Below, one piece after another: positions 21,146-30,600 of a DNA stretch of 64,000 nt. Under the pieces are notes generated by a model that saw only the letters and a list, made by a program, of their open reading frames with translations, ran no database searches and was not told where the DNA came from. The DNA is from Streptomyces sp. CB02056 (lineage in GTDB: Bacteria; Actinomycetota; Actinomycetes; Streptomycetales; Streptomycetaceae), in assembly GCF_001905545.1 (NCBI RefSeq), contig NZ_LIPD01000002.1, forward strand, positions 496,001 through 560,000. Reading direction: 5' to 3'. The position numbers and the translations under genes were made by a program. Position 1 is the stretch's first letter; every line of letters starts with the position of its first letter.

Positions 21146-21538
21146 ATGTCGCTCGACGTCTCACCGGCCCTGCTGGAGAAGGCCGAGCGGGGCGAGGTCG
21201 ACGAGCGGGAATTCGTCGACTGCGTCCGCGTCTCGCTGCCGTACGCCTGGGACCTGATCAGCTCGCTGGTCGCCCAGGCGAAGGTCGACGGCACCGACTT
21301 CGCCGACAACCAGGTGCCACCGCCCAGCGAGCAGGCCCGTGGCCAGCTGCTGCGCGCCCTCGCCAGCGACGCCATCCGGGGCGCCCTGCAGCGCCACTTC
21401 GGGGTCCGGCTGGCGTTCCAGAACTGTCACCGGGTCGCGGTGTTCCTGCCGTCGGAGGCCAACGCGGCGCGGTACGACCGCTTCACCTCGGTCCGGGAGC
21501 AGCTGCTCAACCAGTCCGAGGAGCTGCGGGACTGCTGA
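21146..21538 (+). CDS. SCO5389-family conserved protein
   Basis: 130-residue soluble protein conserved in Streptomyces next to nucS. It starts MSLDVSPALLEKAERGEVDEREFVDCV and has a helical N-terminal half and a central FGVRLAFQNCHRVAVFLPSE segment. GAGAGGAG precedes the ATG at good distance. No catalytic motif or membrane segment is visible, and no function is known to me. It is followed by a hairpin shared with the converging oxidoreductase gene. Confidence 0.75.
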   Translation: MSLDVSPALLEKAERGEVDEREFVDCVRVSLPYAWDLISSLVAQAKVDGTDFADNQVPPPSEQARGQLLRALASDAIRGALQRHFGVRLAFQNCHRVAVFLPSEANAARYDRFTSVREQLLNQSEELRDC

Positions 21539-21565
21539 TCGCCTTCCCGCGGTGCCGCGGCGCCG

Positions 21566-21600
21566 GCCGCCCCGTTCCCCGGTGCGGGGGGAGGGGCGGC
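21566..21600. terminator. Bidirectional terminator
   Basis: GCCGCCCC (21566-21573) pairs with GGGGCGGC (21593-21600); an inner C4/G4 stem extends it around a five-base loop. It lies between converging genes. Confidence 0.65.
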
Positions 21601-21627
21601 GGCCCGGGCCCGTGACCCGTACGGGGC

Positions 21628-22938
21628 TCAGCCCAGTTGCGGCAGCACCTCGGAGCCGAGCCGGGCGATGTTGTGCAGGGTCGTCTCCTCGTCGCCGCTG
21701 CCCTCGGCGAGCAGGGCGAAGCGCCGGATGCCGGTGCGTTCGGCGGTGGCCAGCAGCCGGTCGGCGCACTGCCGCGGGGTGCCCACCGCGTGCAGGTCGC
21801 AGAGCAGCTCGGTGTACTGGCGCGGGTCGCGCATCCTGCGCTCGCGGCCGTCCACGGTGCGGTGGGCGCCGAGCCCGTACTCGAACCAGCCGGGCATCGC
21901 GTTCAGCAGTGTGGACCGGGCCGCCGCGGCGCGGTCGTCGACCTGGGCCACCCCGGCCGCGACGTGCCGGCGACCGATCCGGCGCAGCTGCTCCTCGGAC
22001 CGCCCGGCGGCCAGCCAGGCGGACCGGTACAGCTCCAGCATCCGCAGCTTGTCGTCGTCCCCGGAGTGCATGCCGAGCAGCATGGGCAGGCCGCGCTCGG
22101 CGGCCATCCGCACCCCGCCCGGCGAGGTGCAGGCGACCACCACGGGCGGGCCTGACACCGGCCGCCCGGAGGCGGTGAGCTCCTCGCCGAGGCCCCCGTC
22201 GTCCCGGCGCTGGCGCGGGAAGCGCACCGGGCCGGACCGCTGGCCCAGGCCGAGCCAGCTGCTCAGGCCGGGCCGCCGCACCGGCTCGGTGGCCCGCGGC
22301 ACCACCGCGACCTCGGGGAAGGCGAACTGCGGACCGTCCGCGCCCACCCGGGAGCCGCGCAGCCAGCGCAGCAGCAGGTCCAGCCGCTCCGGGAAGCCGT
22401 TCTCGAAGGCGTCCACGCCGCCGCCGAACACGTCCAGGTCGATCCACGGGCCGCCGCGGCCCACCCCGAGCGTGAACCGTCCGCCGGAGGTGAGGTGCAG
22501 CAGCGCGGCCTGCTCGCCGAGCCCCACCGGGTGGCGGGTGGAGAGCACGCTGACCGCCGTGCCGACGCCGATCCGGCGGGTGCGGCCGAGCAGCAGCCCG
22601 GCCAGCGTGGCGGCGTCCGGGCACACCCCGTACGGCACGAAGTGGTGCTCGGCCAGCCAGACGCTGTCCAGGCCCGCGCGTTCGGCCTCGACGGCGGAGT
22701 GGACGGTGCGCTCCAGCGCCTCGCCGTGGCTCTGCCCGGGGAACTGCGCGGACAGCAGGAACAGGCCGACCCGCACCGGACCGGTGGCCGGCGGCAGCGC
22801 GCCGGCCCACTGGGTGGCCGGCAGCGGCTCGCCCGCGACGGCCGTCACCGGGGGGACGGAGGTCAGCGTCGGGCCGGGGGCGGGTGACCGGACCCCGACG
22901 GGCCGGCCGCTCTCGGCTCGGGCGCTGGTCTTGCTCAT
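21628..22938 (-). CDS. LLM-class (luciferase-like) flavin-dependent oxidoreductase
   Basis: 436-residue TIM-barrel protein of the bacterial luciferase superfamily, which uses FMN or F420. The barrel begins VRVGLFLLSAQFPG near residue 54; AERAGLDSVWLAEHHF, RIGVGTAVSVLSTRHPVGLGEQAALL and GRFTLGVGRGG are typical. A ~50-residue Pro/Ala-rich N-terminal extension precedes the barrel. ATG 22938 has GGAGG upstream. The substrate is not predictable. The 228-nt divergent gap to the next gene must contain both promoters; TAGGCT near 23126 is a possible -10 for the plus-strand gene. Confidence 0.85.
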   Translation of the reverse strand: MSKTSARAESGRPVGVRSPAPGPTLTSVPPVTAVAGEPLPATQWAGALPPATGPVRVGLFLLSAQFPGQSHGEALERTVHSAVEAERAGLDSVWLAEHHFVPYGVCPDAATLAGLLLGRTRRIGVGTAVSVLSTRHPVGLGEQAALLHLTSGGRFTLGVGRGGPWIDLDVFGGGVDAFENGFPERLDLLLRWLRGSRVGADGPQFAFPEVAVVPRATEPVRRPGLSSWLGLGQRSGPVRFPRQRRDDGGLGEELTASGRPVSGPPVVVACTSPGGVRMAAERGLPMLLGMHSGDDDKLRMLELYRSAWLAAGRSEEQLRRIGRRHVAAGVAQVDDRAAAARSTLLNAMPGWFEYGLGAHRTVDGRERRMRDPRQYTELLCDLHAVGTPRQCADRLLATAERTGIRRFALLAEGSGDEETTLHNIARLGSEVLPQLG

Positions 22939-23166
22939 CGTGGGGCCTCCTCGGGTGCGCGCAGGGTCTGCGGGCCCCGCCTTCTCCCCCTGTGGGTATC
23001 GGATGTCATGTGCCAATGGCACGCCGAACCCCGAATTTCCCCGATGATCGGGTGGATCTCGGCAAAAACGCCGAAGTGCCGGACGGAGCCGTGGTAGTGG
23101 CCGTACGGGGCCCCGGGCGGCCGTAGGCTGGAACGACCCAGAGGCCAGCAGGAGAGGGAGTCCGCC

Positions 23167-23490
23167 GTGTCGCCGCGCCGCAACCGGATCAAGAGCGCCG
23201 CCCCCCACGAGAGCGCAGAACCGGCCGCCCCGCTCGGCGGTTCGCTGCGCCGCACCGAGAGCTACCAGGGTGACGACTGGGTGGTCCAGACGGTCGCCGG
23301 GACGGCCGGACGGTTCTACCGCTGCCCGGGCTGCGACCAGGAGATCCCGCCGGGGACGGGCCACGTGGTGGCCTGGCCGATGCACGGCGCGGGCGTGGAC
23401 GACCGGCGGCACTGGCACCGCGCCTGCTGGGGAGCGCGGGAGCGCCGGGCCTCCAACCTGCTGCGGGGCCGCGGCGCTCCGCGGTACTGA
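23167..23490 (+). CDS. Small zinc-ribbon-like conserved protein
   Basis: 107 residues, basic at both ends. The central part has CPGC near residue 56, a GTGHVVAWP strand, and a RRHWHRACW segment that could supply His and Cys to a single zinc site. Relatives are widespread in Streptomyces and sometimes labelled ATP/GTP-binding, but I see no P-loop here. GGGAG precedes the GTG start. It converges on the ABC permease gene with 20 nt between. Confidence 0.7.
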   Translation: MSPRRNRIKSAAPHESAEPAAPLGGSLRRTESYQGDDWVVQTVAGTAGRFYRCPGCDQEIPPGTGHVVAWPMHGAGVDDRRHWHRACWGARERRASNLLRGRGAPRY

Positions 23491-23510
23491 CGGCCGGGCC
23501 GCCGGGACGG

Positions 23511-24278
23511 CTACGCGTCGCGCTTCTTGAGCACCAGCGCGCCGCCGACCAGCGCGGCCGCCGTCCAGGCGAGGCAGATCAGGAAGCCGGTCCACGGCCC
23601 GTACGGCTGGCCGTGCTGCTCGTACACCAGCAGCATCCGGGAGCCCGCGTAGTCGGGGAAGTAGTGGGCCAGGGTCTTGACCTTCGGCACCGCCGAGAGG
23701 ATCGGCGAGAGCAGGAAGAAGAACGGCACCAGCACGCCGAGCGCGAGCGTCTGGTTGTGCAGCATCGTGGTGACGCCCGCCGAGAACAGGCAGAGCAGCG
23801 TCAGGTACAGCGCCGCCCCGAACACCGCCCGCAGCACGTTCGGTTCGCCGATCGTGGTGGAGTGCTCGCCGAGCAGCGCCTGGCCGGCGAAGAAGGTGGC
23901 GAAGGCCGTCACCAGCGAGACCGCGAGGGCCAGCGCGCCGAGCACCACGGCCTTGCCGGTGAGCAGGGTGCCGCGCTGCGGGACGGCGGCCAGGGTGACC
24001 CGGACCATGCCGCTGCTGTACTCGTTGCCGATCGCCAGCACCCCGAAGACGATGATCGCCAGCTCGCCGAGCATGATGCCGGAGAAGGACGTCCCGGTGG
24101 CGTCGAACGGGGACTGGTCGCCGCGGCGGAACTCGGTGAAGTTGTTGTTGGTGAGCAGGGACAGCAGCGCGCCGATGCCGACCGTGACGACGAAGGTCAG
24201 CGCGAGCGTCCAGACCGTCGAGCGGACGCTGCGGATCTTCGTCCACTCGGAGCGCAGGACCGCCGGGAAGGACGCCAT
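23511..24278 (-). CDS. ABC-2 type transporter permease
   Basis: 255 residues with six hydrophobic segments: an N-terminal SEWTKIRSVRSTVWTLAL entry helix, IMLGELAIIVFGVLAIGNEYSSGMVRVTLAAVPQR (the ABC-2 permease signature region), and the final LICLAWTAAALVGGALVLKKRDA helix. It starts one base after the stop of the ATPase gene (TGAgATG), so the pair is translated together and forms an exporter. The substrate is unknown; many such actinobacterial pairs handle lipids, peptides or drugs. Confidence 0.9.
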   Translation of the reverse strand: MASFPAVLRSEWTKIRSVRSTVWTLALTFVVTVGIGALLSLLTNNNFTEFRRGDQSPFDATGTSFSGIMLGELAIIVFGVLAIGNEYSSGMVRVTLAAVPQRGTLLTGKAVVLGALALAVSLVTAFATFFAGQALLGEHSTTIGEPNVLRAVFGAALYLTLLCLFSAGVTTMLHNQTLALGVLVPFFFLLSPILSAVPKVKTLAHYFPDYAGSRMLLVYEQHGQPYGPWTGFLICLAWTAAALVGGALVLKKRDA

Positions 24279-24279
24279 C

Positions 24280-25284
24280 TCAGTTCTCCTCCTGCCGTGC
24301 CGTGGTGTTCTGCGGGGCGCCGTCCGCCTTCCAGCCGGCGCCCCACTCGGTGGGCGCGCCGGCCGCGTCCAGGCCCGGGCCGTCGCCCGCGTGGTACTCC
24401 ACCGAGTCGGCCGTCATCTGCATGAAGGCCTCCTCCAGCGAGGCCTGCTGCGGGCTGAGCTCGTGCAGCACCACGCCCTGGCCGGCGAACAGCTCGCCGA
24501 GCCGGGCGATGTCCCCGTCGACCACCTCGTAGGAGCCGTCCGGGCCGGGTTCGTGCCGCAGGCCGGCCCGGGCCAGCACGTCGAGCAGCCGCTCGGGCTC
24601 GGGGCCGCGCAGCCGTACGGCGGAGCGGGAGTTGCGCCGGATGAACTCCGGCATCGGCAGGTCGGCGAGCAGCCGGCCCCGGCCGATGACCACCAGGTGG
24701 TCGGCGGTGACGGCCATCTCGCTCATCAGGTGGGAGGAGACGAAGACCGTCCGGCCCTCGCCGGCGAGGCGCTTCATCAGGTTGCGGATCCAGAGGATGC
24801 CCTCCGGGTCCAGGCCGTTGACCGGCTCGTCGAACATGACGATCTCCGGGTCGCCGAGCAGCGCGGAGGCGATGCCCAGGCGCTGGCCCATGCCGAGCGA
24901 GAAGCCGCGGGCCCGCTTGCGGGCCACCGGGGTGAGGCCGACCAGGGCGAGCACCTCGTCCACCCGGCGCTCGGGGATGCGGTTGCTCTGGGCGAGCCAG
25001 AGCAGGTGGTCGCGGGCGGTGCGGCCGGGGTGGACGGCCTTGGCCTCCAGCAGTGCGCCGATGTACTTGAGCGGCTCGCTGAGCTGGCCGTAGCGCTTGC
25101 CGTCGATGGTGACCCGGCCGGAGGTCGGGCGGTCGAGGTCGAGGATCATGCGCATGGTGGTGGACTTGCCGGCGCCGTTGGGGCCGAGGAAGCCGGTCAC
25201 CACGCCCTGGGGGACCTGGAAGCTGAGGCGGTCCACCGCGAGGGTCTTGCCGTAACGTTTTGTCAGGTCGTGCAACTCGATCAT
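24280..25284 (-). CDS. ABC transporter ATP-binding protein
   Basis: 334 residues: Walker A GPNGAGKST at 34-42, a Q-loop, the signature FSLGMGQRLGIA (a SLGMGQ form of LSGGQ), Walker B EIVMFDEPVNGLD, and a switch His in VSSHLMSE. A ~110-residue C-terminal extension after the nucleotide-binding domain is common in ABC-2 exporters. ATG 25284 follows a GGGAGCG site. The CCTAGCC upstream could be part of a -10. It is the first gene of the two-gene exporter operon. Confidence 0.93.
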   Translation of the reverse strand: MIELHDLTKRYGKTLAVDRLSFQVPQGVVTGFLGPNGAGKSTTMRMILDLDRPTSGRVTIDGKRYGQLSEPLKYIGALLEAKAVHPGRTARDHLLWLAQSNRIPERRVDEVLALVGLTPVARKRARGFSLGMGQRLGIASALLGDPEIVMFDEPVNGLDPEGILWIRNLMKRLAGEGRTVFVSSHLMSEMAVTADHLVVIGRGRLLADLPMPEFIRRNSRSAVRLRGPEPERLLDVLARAGLRHEPGPDGSYEVVDGDIARLGELFAGQGVVLHELSPQQASLEEAFMQMTADSVEYHAGDGPGLDAAGAPTEWGAGWKADGAPQNTTARQEEN

Positions 25285-25377
25285 TCGCGCTCCCTCAGGT
25301 CTTTGCCAGGCTAGGACAAAGGGGGTATCGCGGCCCGCTGAGTGGGCCCGCCGGGCGTGCCGGAATAGGTTGGTGGC

Positions 25378-26175
25378 ATGACCCAGCTCCCCTCCGCAGT
25401 GTCGGTCCGCGAGAGCGGTACCGGAACACCACTCCTGCTGCTGCACGCCTTTCCTCTGAACGCCTCGATGTGGTCGTCCCAGCTGGACGCGCTGCCCGGC
25501 CTGACCGGGGACGAAGCGCGGGTGCTCGCCCCCGACCAGCGGGGGTTCGGCGGCACCGGGCTGGGCGACGACGAGCCCTCGCTGGACCTGGTCGCGGACG
25601 ACCTCGCGCTGCTGCTGGACGCCGCCGGAATCGAACGCGCGGTGGTCGCCGGGCTCTCCATGGGCGGCTACGTGGCGCTGGCCCTGGCCCGCCGCCACCC
25701 CGACCGGCTGGCCGGCCTGCTGCTCGCCAACACCCGGGCCACCGCCGACACCGACGCGGTCCGGGCCAACCGGGAGCGGATGGCCGCCGCCGTCACCGCG
25801 CGGGACAGCGTGCGGCTGCTGCTGGACGAGCGGGTCGCGGCCGGGCAGCTCGGGCCGGACTCGCAGCACCTGGTGGAGCGGGTGGAGGCGATGGTCGCCG
25901 CCGCGTCGCCGGCCTCCGTCGCCTGGGCCCAGCGGGCCATGGCGGCCCGCCCGGACTCCCTGGACGTGCTGGCCGGCCTGCCGGTGCCGGTCGCGGTCGT
26001 GGCGGGCGCCGAGGACGCCCTGGTGGCGCCGGAGGAGGCCGAGGCGATGCTGCGGGCCCGGCCGGACGCCGAGCTGACCGTCCTGCCCCGGGTGGGCCAC
26101 CTGAGCGCCCTGGAGGCGCCGGAGGCCTTCGACGCCGTCGTGCGCGCCCTGCTCGCCCGGGTGGCCGCCGGATGA
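25378..26175 (+). CDS. Alpha/beta hydrolase
   Basis: 265 residues with a compact alpha/beta-hydrolase fold: oxyanion segment LLLHAFPLN near 20-28, nucleophile elbow GLSMGG with S94, acid AGAEDALV near 218, and catalytic His in VGHLSALEAPEAF near 241. This pattern suits 3-oxoadipate enol-lactonase-like or general esterase enzymes; the substrate cannot be read. TAGGTT (25366-25371) ends 6 nt before the ATG and no ribosome site is present, so the transcript is probably leaderless. The stop overlaps the next gene by 4 nt. Confidence 0.88.
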   Translation: MTQLPSAVSVRESGTGTPLLLLHAFPLNASMWSSQLDALPGLTGDEARVLAPDQRGFGGTGLGDDEPSLDLVADDLALLLDAAGIERAVVAGLSMGGYVALALARRHPDRLAGLLLANTRATADTDAVRANRERMAAAVTARDSVRLLLDERVAAGQLGPDSQHLVERVEAMVAAASPASVAWAQRAMAARPDSLDVLAGLPVPVAVVAGAEDALVAPEEAEAMLRARPDAELTVLPRVGHLSALEAPEAFDAVVRALLARVAAG

Positions 26176-26492
26176 GCCAGGAGAGCCAGGACGCGGCGGC
26201 CTGGGACTTCTCGGCGCTGGAGGTGAGCGGCCGGATGCCGGTGACCAACCGGGGCGAGGGGCTGGTCGAGCTGACCCTGGAACCGCTCGGCGAGGACTAC
26301 TGGATGCGCCCGGGGGAGACCTTCATCGTCACCTCGTACGGCGACTACGGGCCCGGGCACCCCTTCGAGGTGCAGTACTGGCCGGACTCGGTGTCGGTCT
26401 GGTGCACCTCCTGGTTCGGCACCGTCTCGGACGACGAGGGCAACCAGCTCAGCAGCGGGTACCAGCGGCCGGACGGCGCCTACCCCCGCTAG
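26172..26492 (+). CDS. Conserved hypothetical protein coupled to the hydrolase
   Basis: 106-residue acidic, Trp/Tyr-rich protein, translated from an ATGA overlap with the hydrolase. The central part (RGEGLVELTLEPLGEDYWM, then GETFIVTSYGDYGPG) looks like an all-beta domain. No cysteine cluster, signal peptide or catalytic motif is seen. I do not recognise a characterised family. Co-translation suggests it acts with the hydrolase. Confidence 0.65.
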   Translation: MSQESQDAAAWDFSALEVSGRMPVTNRGEGLVELTLEPLGEDYWMRPGETFIVTSYGDYGPGHPFEVQYWPDSVSVWCTSWFGTVSDDEGNQLSSGYQRPDGAYPR

Positions 26493-26541
26493 GGACCCTT
26501 CGTCAAGCCGCGCCCGAGGCGATGACGGCGCGACAAGCCGA

Positions 26542-26571
26542 CAGGCCCTCACCCGGGCGGGTGAGGGCCTG
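26542..26571. terminator. Bidirectional terminator, 13-bp perfect stem
   Basis: CAGGCCCTCACCC (26542-26554), loop GGGC, and its complement 26559-26571. It lies between the 106-residue protein gene and filP, which converge. Confidence 0.85.
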
Positions 26572-26594
26572 CGGTGCGGCTCGGCCGGTGTGCG

Positions 26595-27524
26595 TCAGCG
26601 CGACTGCTGGGCGGGCACGCCCAGGGTGTCGTCGGTCGGCAGCGAGGCGGCGGCCACGGCCGCGCCGGTCAGCGTCGCCAGCATCTCGCGGACGTTGGTC
26701 AGCTGGGCGTTGATGCTGTCGCGGCGGTTGGTGAGCGCCGCCAGCTCGCGCTCGGATTCGCTGCGGATGCGGTCGGCCTTGGCGTTGGCGTCGGCCACGA
26801 TGTCCTCGGACTGGCGCTGGGCCGTCTCGACGGTCTGGCGGGCGCGGCGCTCGGCGTCGGTGCGCAGCTTCTCGGCCTCCAGGCGCAGCTGCTCGGCCCG
26901 GTGCTCGATCTCGGCCAGGCGCTTCTCGGCCTTGGCCTGACGGGCGGCCAGGTCGCGCTCGGACTGCTCGCGGCGCTTGGCCAGGTTGGTCTCGAACTCC
27001 AGCGCGGCCTGGGCGGCCTTGGTGCGGGTGTCCTCGAAGAGGGCGTCCGCCTCCTCGCGCTTGTTCTGGGCGTCCTTGTTGGCCTCGGCGCGCAGCTGGG
27101 CGGCGTCGCTCTTGGACTTGTCGACGATCCGCAGCCCCTCGTCCTCCGCCTTGGCCTTGCGGTCCTTGGCGTAGTTCTCGGCCTCGGTGCGGACCTGCTG
27201 GGCGGCGGCCTCGGCGAGCTCGCGGTGCTGCTCGGCGGCGCGGTGCGCCTCGTCGCGCAGGTCCTTGGCCTCCTCCTCGGCGAGTCGCAGGATCTTCTCG
27301 ACCCGGGCGCCGAGACCGGCGTAGGAGGGCTCCGCCTCGGTGACCGCCGCCTGGGCGGACTGGGTCTCGAGGTGAAGCTCCTCGATGCGCTTCTCCAGCG
27401 CGCTGATCCGGGTCAGGGCACTGTCACGGTCGGCCACCAGCTTGGTGATCCGCTCGTCGACCTGGGCGCGCTCGTACCCACGGCGCACCAGGTCGAAGCC
27501 GTGAGGGGAGTGACTGTCGCTCAT
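26595..27524 (-). CDS. filP: FilP-type intermediate-filament-like coiled-coil protein
   Basis: 309 residues, almost entirely heptad/hendecad coiled coil. The N-terminus (GFDLVRRGYERAQVDERITKLVADRD) resembles the DivIVA-family head; the rod has repeated A-E-R-x-R-A runs, and the C-terminal LTNRRDSINAQLTNVREML motif is shared with Scy. FilP forms filaments that stiffen Streptomyces hyphae and follow the tip polarisome. It is encoded directly downstream of scy on the same strand, 117 nt apart, so co-regulation is likely. Some databases mislabel it a cellulose-binding protein. Confidence 0.93.
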   Translation of the reverse strand: MSDSHSPHGFDLVRRGYERAQVDERITKLVADRDSALTRISALEKRIEELHLETQSAQAAVTEAEPSYAGLGARVEKILRLAEEEAKDLRDEAHRAAEQHRELAEAAAQQVRTEAENYAKDRKAKAEDEGLRIVDKSKSDAAQLRAEANKDAQNKREEADALFEDTRTKAAQAALEFETNLAKRREQSERDLAARQAKAEKRLAEIEHRAEQLRLEAEKLRTDAERRARQTVETAQRQSEDIVADANAKADRIRSESERELAALTNRRDSINAQLTNVREMLATLTGAAVAAASLPTDDTLGVPAQQSR

Positions 27525-27641
27525 GGGGTTCTGGGCTTCCTGTCGTCAAACCGCTGAGGTGGTTGAGGGAATCCTGACACGGTACCGGAGTGTCGACGGC
27601 GTTATGCCGTTCTCTCACGGACAATGACCGCCAATGTCCGC

Positions 27642-30600
27642 TCAATCGGGTGGTGAGCTCTTGGAGCGATTGCCACCCGACCGGGGGGAGCCAACTCCGG
27701 CACCGGCCTTGGCGCCCCCGTCCTTCTTGGTGCTGCTTCCCCCGTTGGCCTGGGCGACCGGTGACGGCGCCTCGAACGCCTCCAGGGCGGACAGCACGTC
27801 CTGGACCCTGGAGATCTCGGTGTTGATGTCCTTGCGGCGGCGCACCAGTTCGTCCAGCTCGCGCCGGCCCTCGTCGGTGACCCGCTTCGCCTCGGCCTTC
27901 GCCTCGGCGAGCAGCCGCTCGGCCTCCGCCTTCGCCAGCTCGACCTGCTCGTCCGCGGACTCGTCGGCGTCCCGCAGCCGCTTCTCCGCCTCGGTGGAGG
28001 CCCGGTCCAGCCGCTCCTCGGCCTCCGCCTCGGACGACCGGAGCTTGGCCTCGGCCTTCCCGATGAGCGCCTCGGCGCGGTCGGTGGAGTTGGCGAGCTT
28101 GGTCTCCGCCTCCTTGAGCAGGCCCTCGGCCTTGCGGACGGCGGACAGCCGGACCTTGCTGGCCTCCGCGGAGGCCTCCGAGGTCAGCTCGGCCGCGCGG
28201 TCCTCGGCCGCCGCGACCAGGGCCGCCGCGCGGTCCTCGGCCTCGGCGACGGTGGCCACCGCCTGCTCCTCGGCCTCGGTCAGCTGCTCCTGGGCGGCCG
28301 TGACCAGCGCGTCCACCCGCTCGCCGGCCGACTTCATGGCCGCCGCGTTCTCCTTGCGGGCGCGCTCGTGCAGGGCCTCGACCTCGGCGTCGGTGCGCTC
28401 GCGCAGCTCCTCGGCGCGCTCGCGGATCGCGGTCGCGTCCCGGCGGGCCTCGGCGAGCAGGGTGTCCGCGTCGGAGCGGCCCTTCTCGACCTCGGCCTGA
28501 CCGGCCGCCTCACCGGCGGCGACCAGCCGGTCGGCCTCCTTGCGGGCGGCCGCGACCATGGCGTCCGCCTGCTCCTCGGCGGCGGCGGTGGTCGCCAGCG
28601 CGGTGGTCTGGGCGTCCTCGCCGAGCGCCTCGGCGTCCGCGAAGGCCTTCTCCAGGACGGACTTGGCGTGCTCGCGGGTGGCCTTGTCGAACTGCTCGGC
28701 GGCCTCCCGGGTCTCCGCGTCGTAGGCGTCGGCGCGGGAGTGGGTGGCGGAGTCGTAGTCGTCGGCCAGGGTGCGGGTGGCGAGGGCGTACTCGTCGGCC
28801 TCGGCGCGCAGGGCCGCGGACAGCTCCTCGGCGTCGGCGATGCTCCGGGCGCCCTGGGCCTCGGCCTCGGCCACCGTACGGGCGGCCTGCGCCTCCGCGT
28901 CGGCGCGCAGCTGCTCGGCGGCCTCCTGGGCGGCCCGCAGCTCGGCCTCGGCCTCCGCGCGCAGCTGCCCGTCGTAGGCCCGGGCCTCGGCGCGCTGCCG
29001 GCCGAGCTCGTCCTCGACGGCCTCCCGCTCGGCGGCCAGCTCCAGCTCGGTCTGCTCGCGCAGGGCGGTGGTCTCGGCCTCGGTGCGGGCCCGCAGGTCG
29101 GCGGTCTCGCGGTCGACGAGCTCGCGCTGCTCGGCGCTCTCCCGCTCGACCAGGCCGCGCAGCTCGGCGGCGTACGCGTCGGCGGACTCGCGCTGCTCGG
29201 TGCTCTCCCGCTCGGCCAGCTCCCGCTGCTCGGTGGTCTCGTACTCGGCGAGGGTGCGCAGCTCGGTGGCGTCCTGCTCGGCGGCCTCGCGGAGTTCGGT
29301 GACCTCCTGCTCGGCGGCGGCCCTGAGCGCGGCGATCTGCTCGGCGGCGGCCTCGTGCATGCCGGCCACCGACTGGCGGACCTCGGCGGCCTCGTCCTCG
29401 GCGGCGGCCACCAGCTCGGCGCCCTCGGCCTTGGCGGCGGCGATCAGCTCGGCGCGGTCGGCCCTGGCCTGCTCCAGCTCGGCGCCGGCCTCGGCGCGGA
29501 TGCCGTCGGCGGTGGCGCGGGCCTCGGACAGCTCGCGGCCGGCCTCGGCCCGGACGGTCGAGGCCTGCTCGTTGGCCAGGGCCAGTTCGGCGGCGGCCTT
29601 CTCGCGGGTGGCCTTGGCGTCCTTGGCGGCCTCGGCGCGGCGCTGCTCGGCGGTGGCCTCGGCGCGCTCCAGGGCCTCGTCGGCGGCGGCGCGCTGCTCG
29701 GCGGTGTGGGCGTCGGCCTGCTCGCGGACCTCGGCGGCGTAGGCGTCGGCGGCGGTCTGCTGCTCGCCGGCGTACGTGTCGGCGGCCTCGCGGACCTCGA
29801 CGCTGTGCTTCTCGGCGGCTTCGCGGACCTCGACGCCGTACCGGTCGGCCGCCTCGCGGACCTCGGCGGTCTCCGCCGCGGTGCGCTTGGTGAGGTCGGT
29901 GGCGTGCTGTTCGGCCTCGGTGCGGACCCGGTCGGCGTGGGCCTCGGCGGCCTCGCGCTGCTGGGTGGTCTCCTGCTGGGCCAGGGCCCGCAGCTCCCCG
30001 GCGGCCTGTTCGGCCTCGGCCCTGGTCTCCGCGGCGTAGGCGTCGGCGGCGGTGTGCTGCTCCGTGGCGTACGTGTCGGCGGTGGTGTGCTGCTCGGTGA
30101 CGTACGTGTCGGCCGCGGTGCGCTGCTCGTCGGCGTAGGCGTCGGCGGCTTCGCGGACCTCGACGCTGTGCCGGTCGGCGGCTTCGCGGACCTCGGCGCT
30201 GTACTGGTCGGCGGTCTCGCGGACCTCGGCCGTCTCCGCCGCGGTGCGTTCGGTGAGGTCGCCGGCGTGCTGTTCGGCCTCGGTGCGGACCCGGTCGGCG
30301 TAGGCCTCGGCGGCCTCGCGCTGCTGGCTGGTCTCGCGCTGGGCGAGCGCCCGCAGCTCCCCGGCGGCCTGTTCGGCCTCGGCCCTGGTCTCCGCGGCGG
30401 CCTGTTCGGCCTGCTCACGGGCGGCCTCGGCCGCGTCCAGGTGCTCGGAGGTCTCCTCGCGCTCGCGCCGCAGGCCGTCGGCGGCCTCCTCGCGTTCGCG
30501 CCGGCTCTCCTCGCGCAGCGCGTTCGCGGCCGCCTCGGCCTCGGCCCGGGCCCGGGCGGCCTCGGTGTCGGCCTCGGTGCGCACCCGCTCGGCGTCGGCC

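Noticed and set aside
21628..24246. Possible fusion of the luciferase-like oxidoreductase with upstream sequence
   Set aside because: The extension runs opposite the small zinc-ribbon gene and out of frame through the ABC permease; the ATG at 22938 has a good ribosome site.
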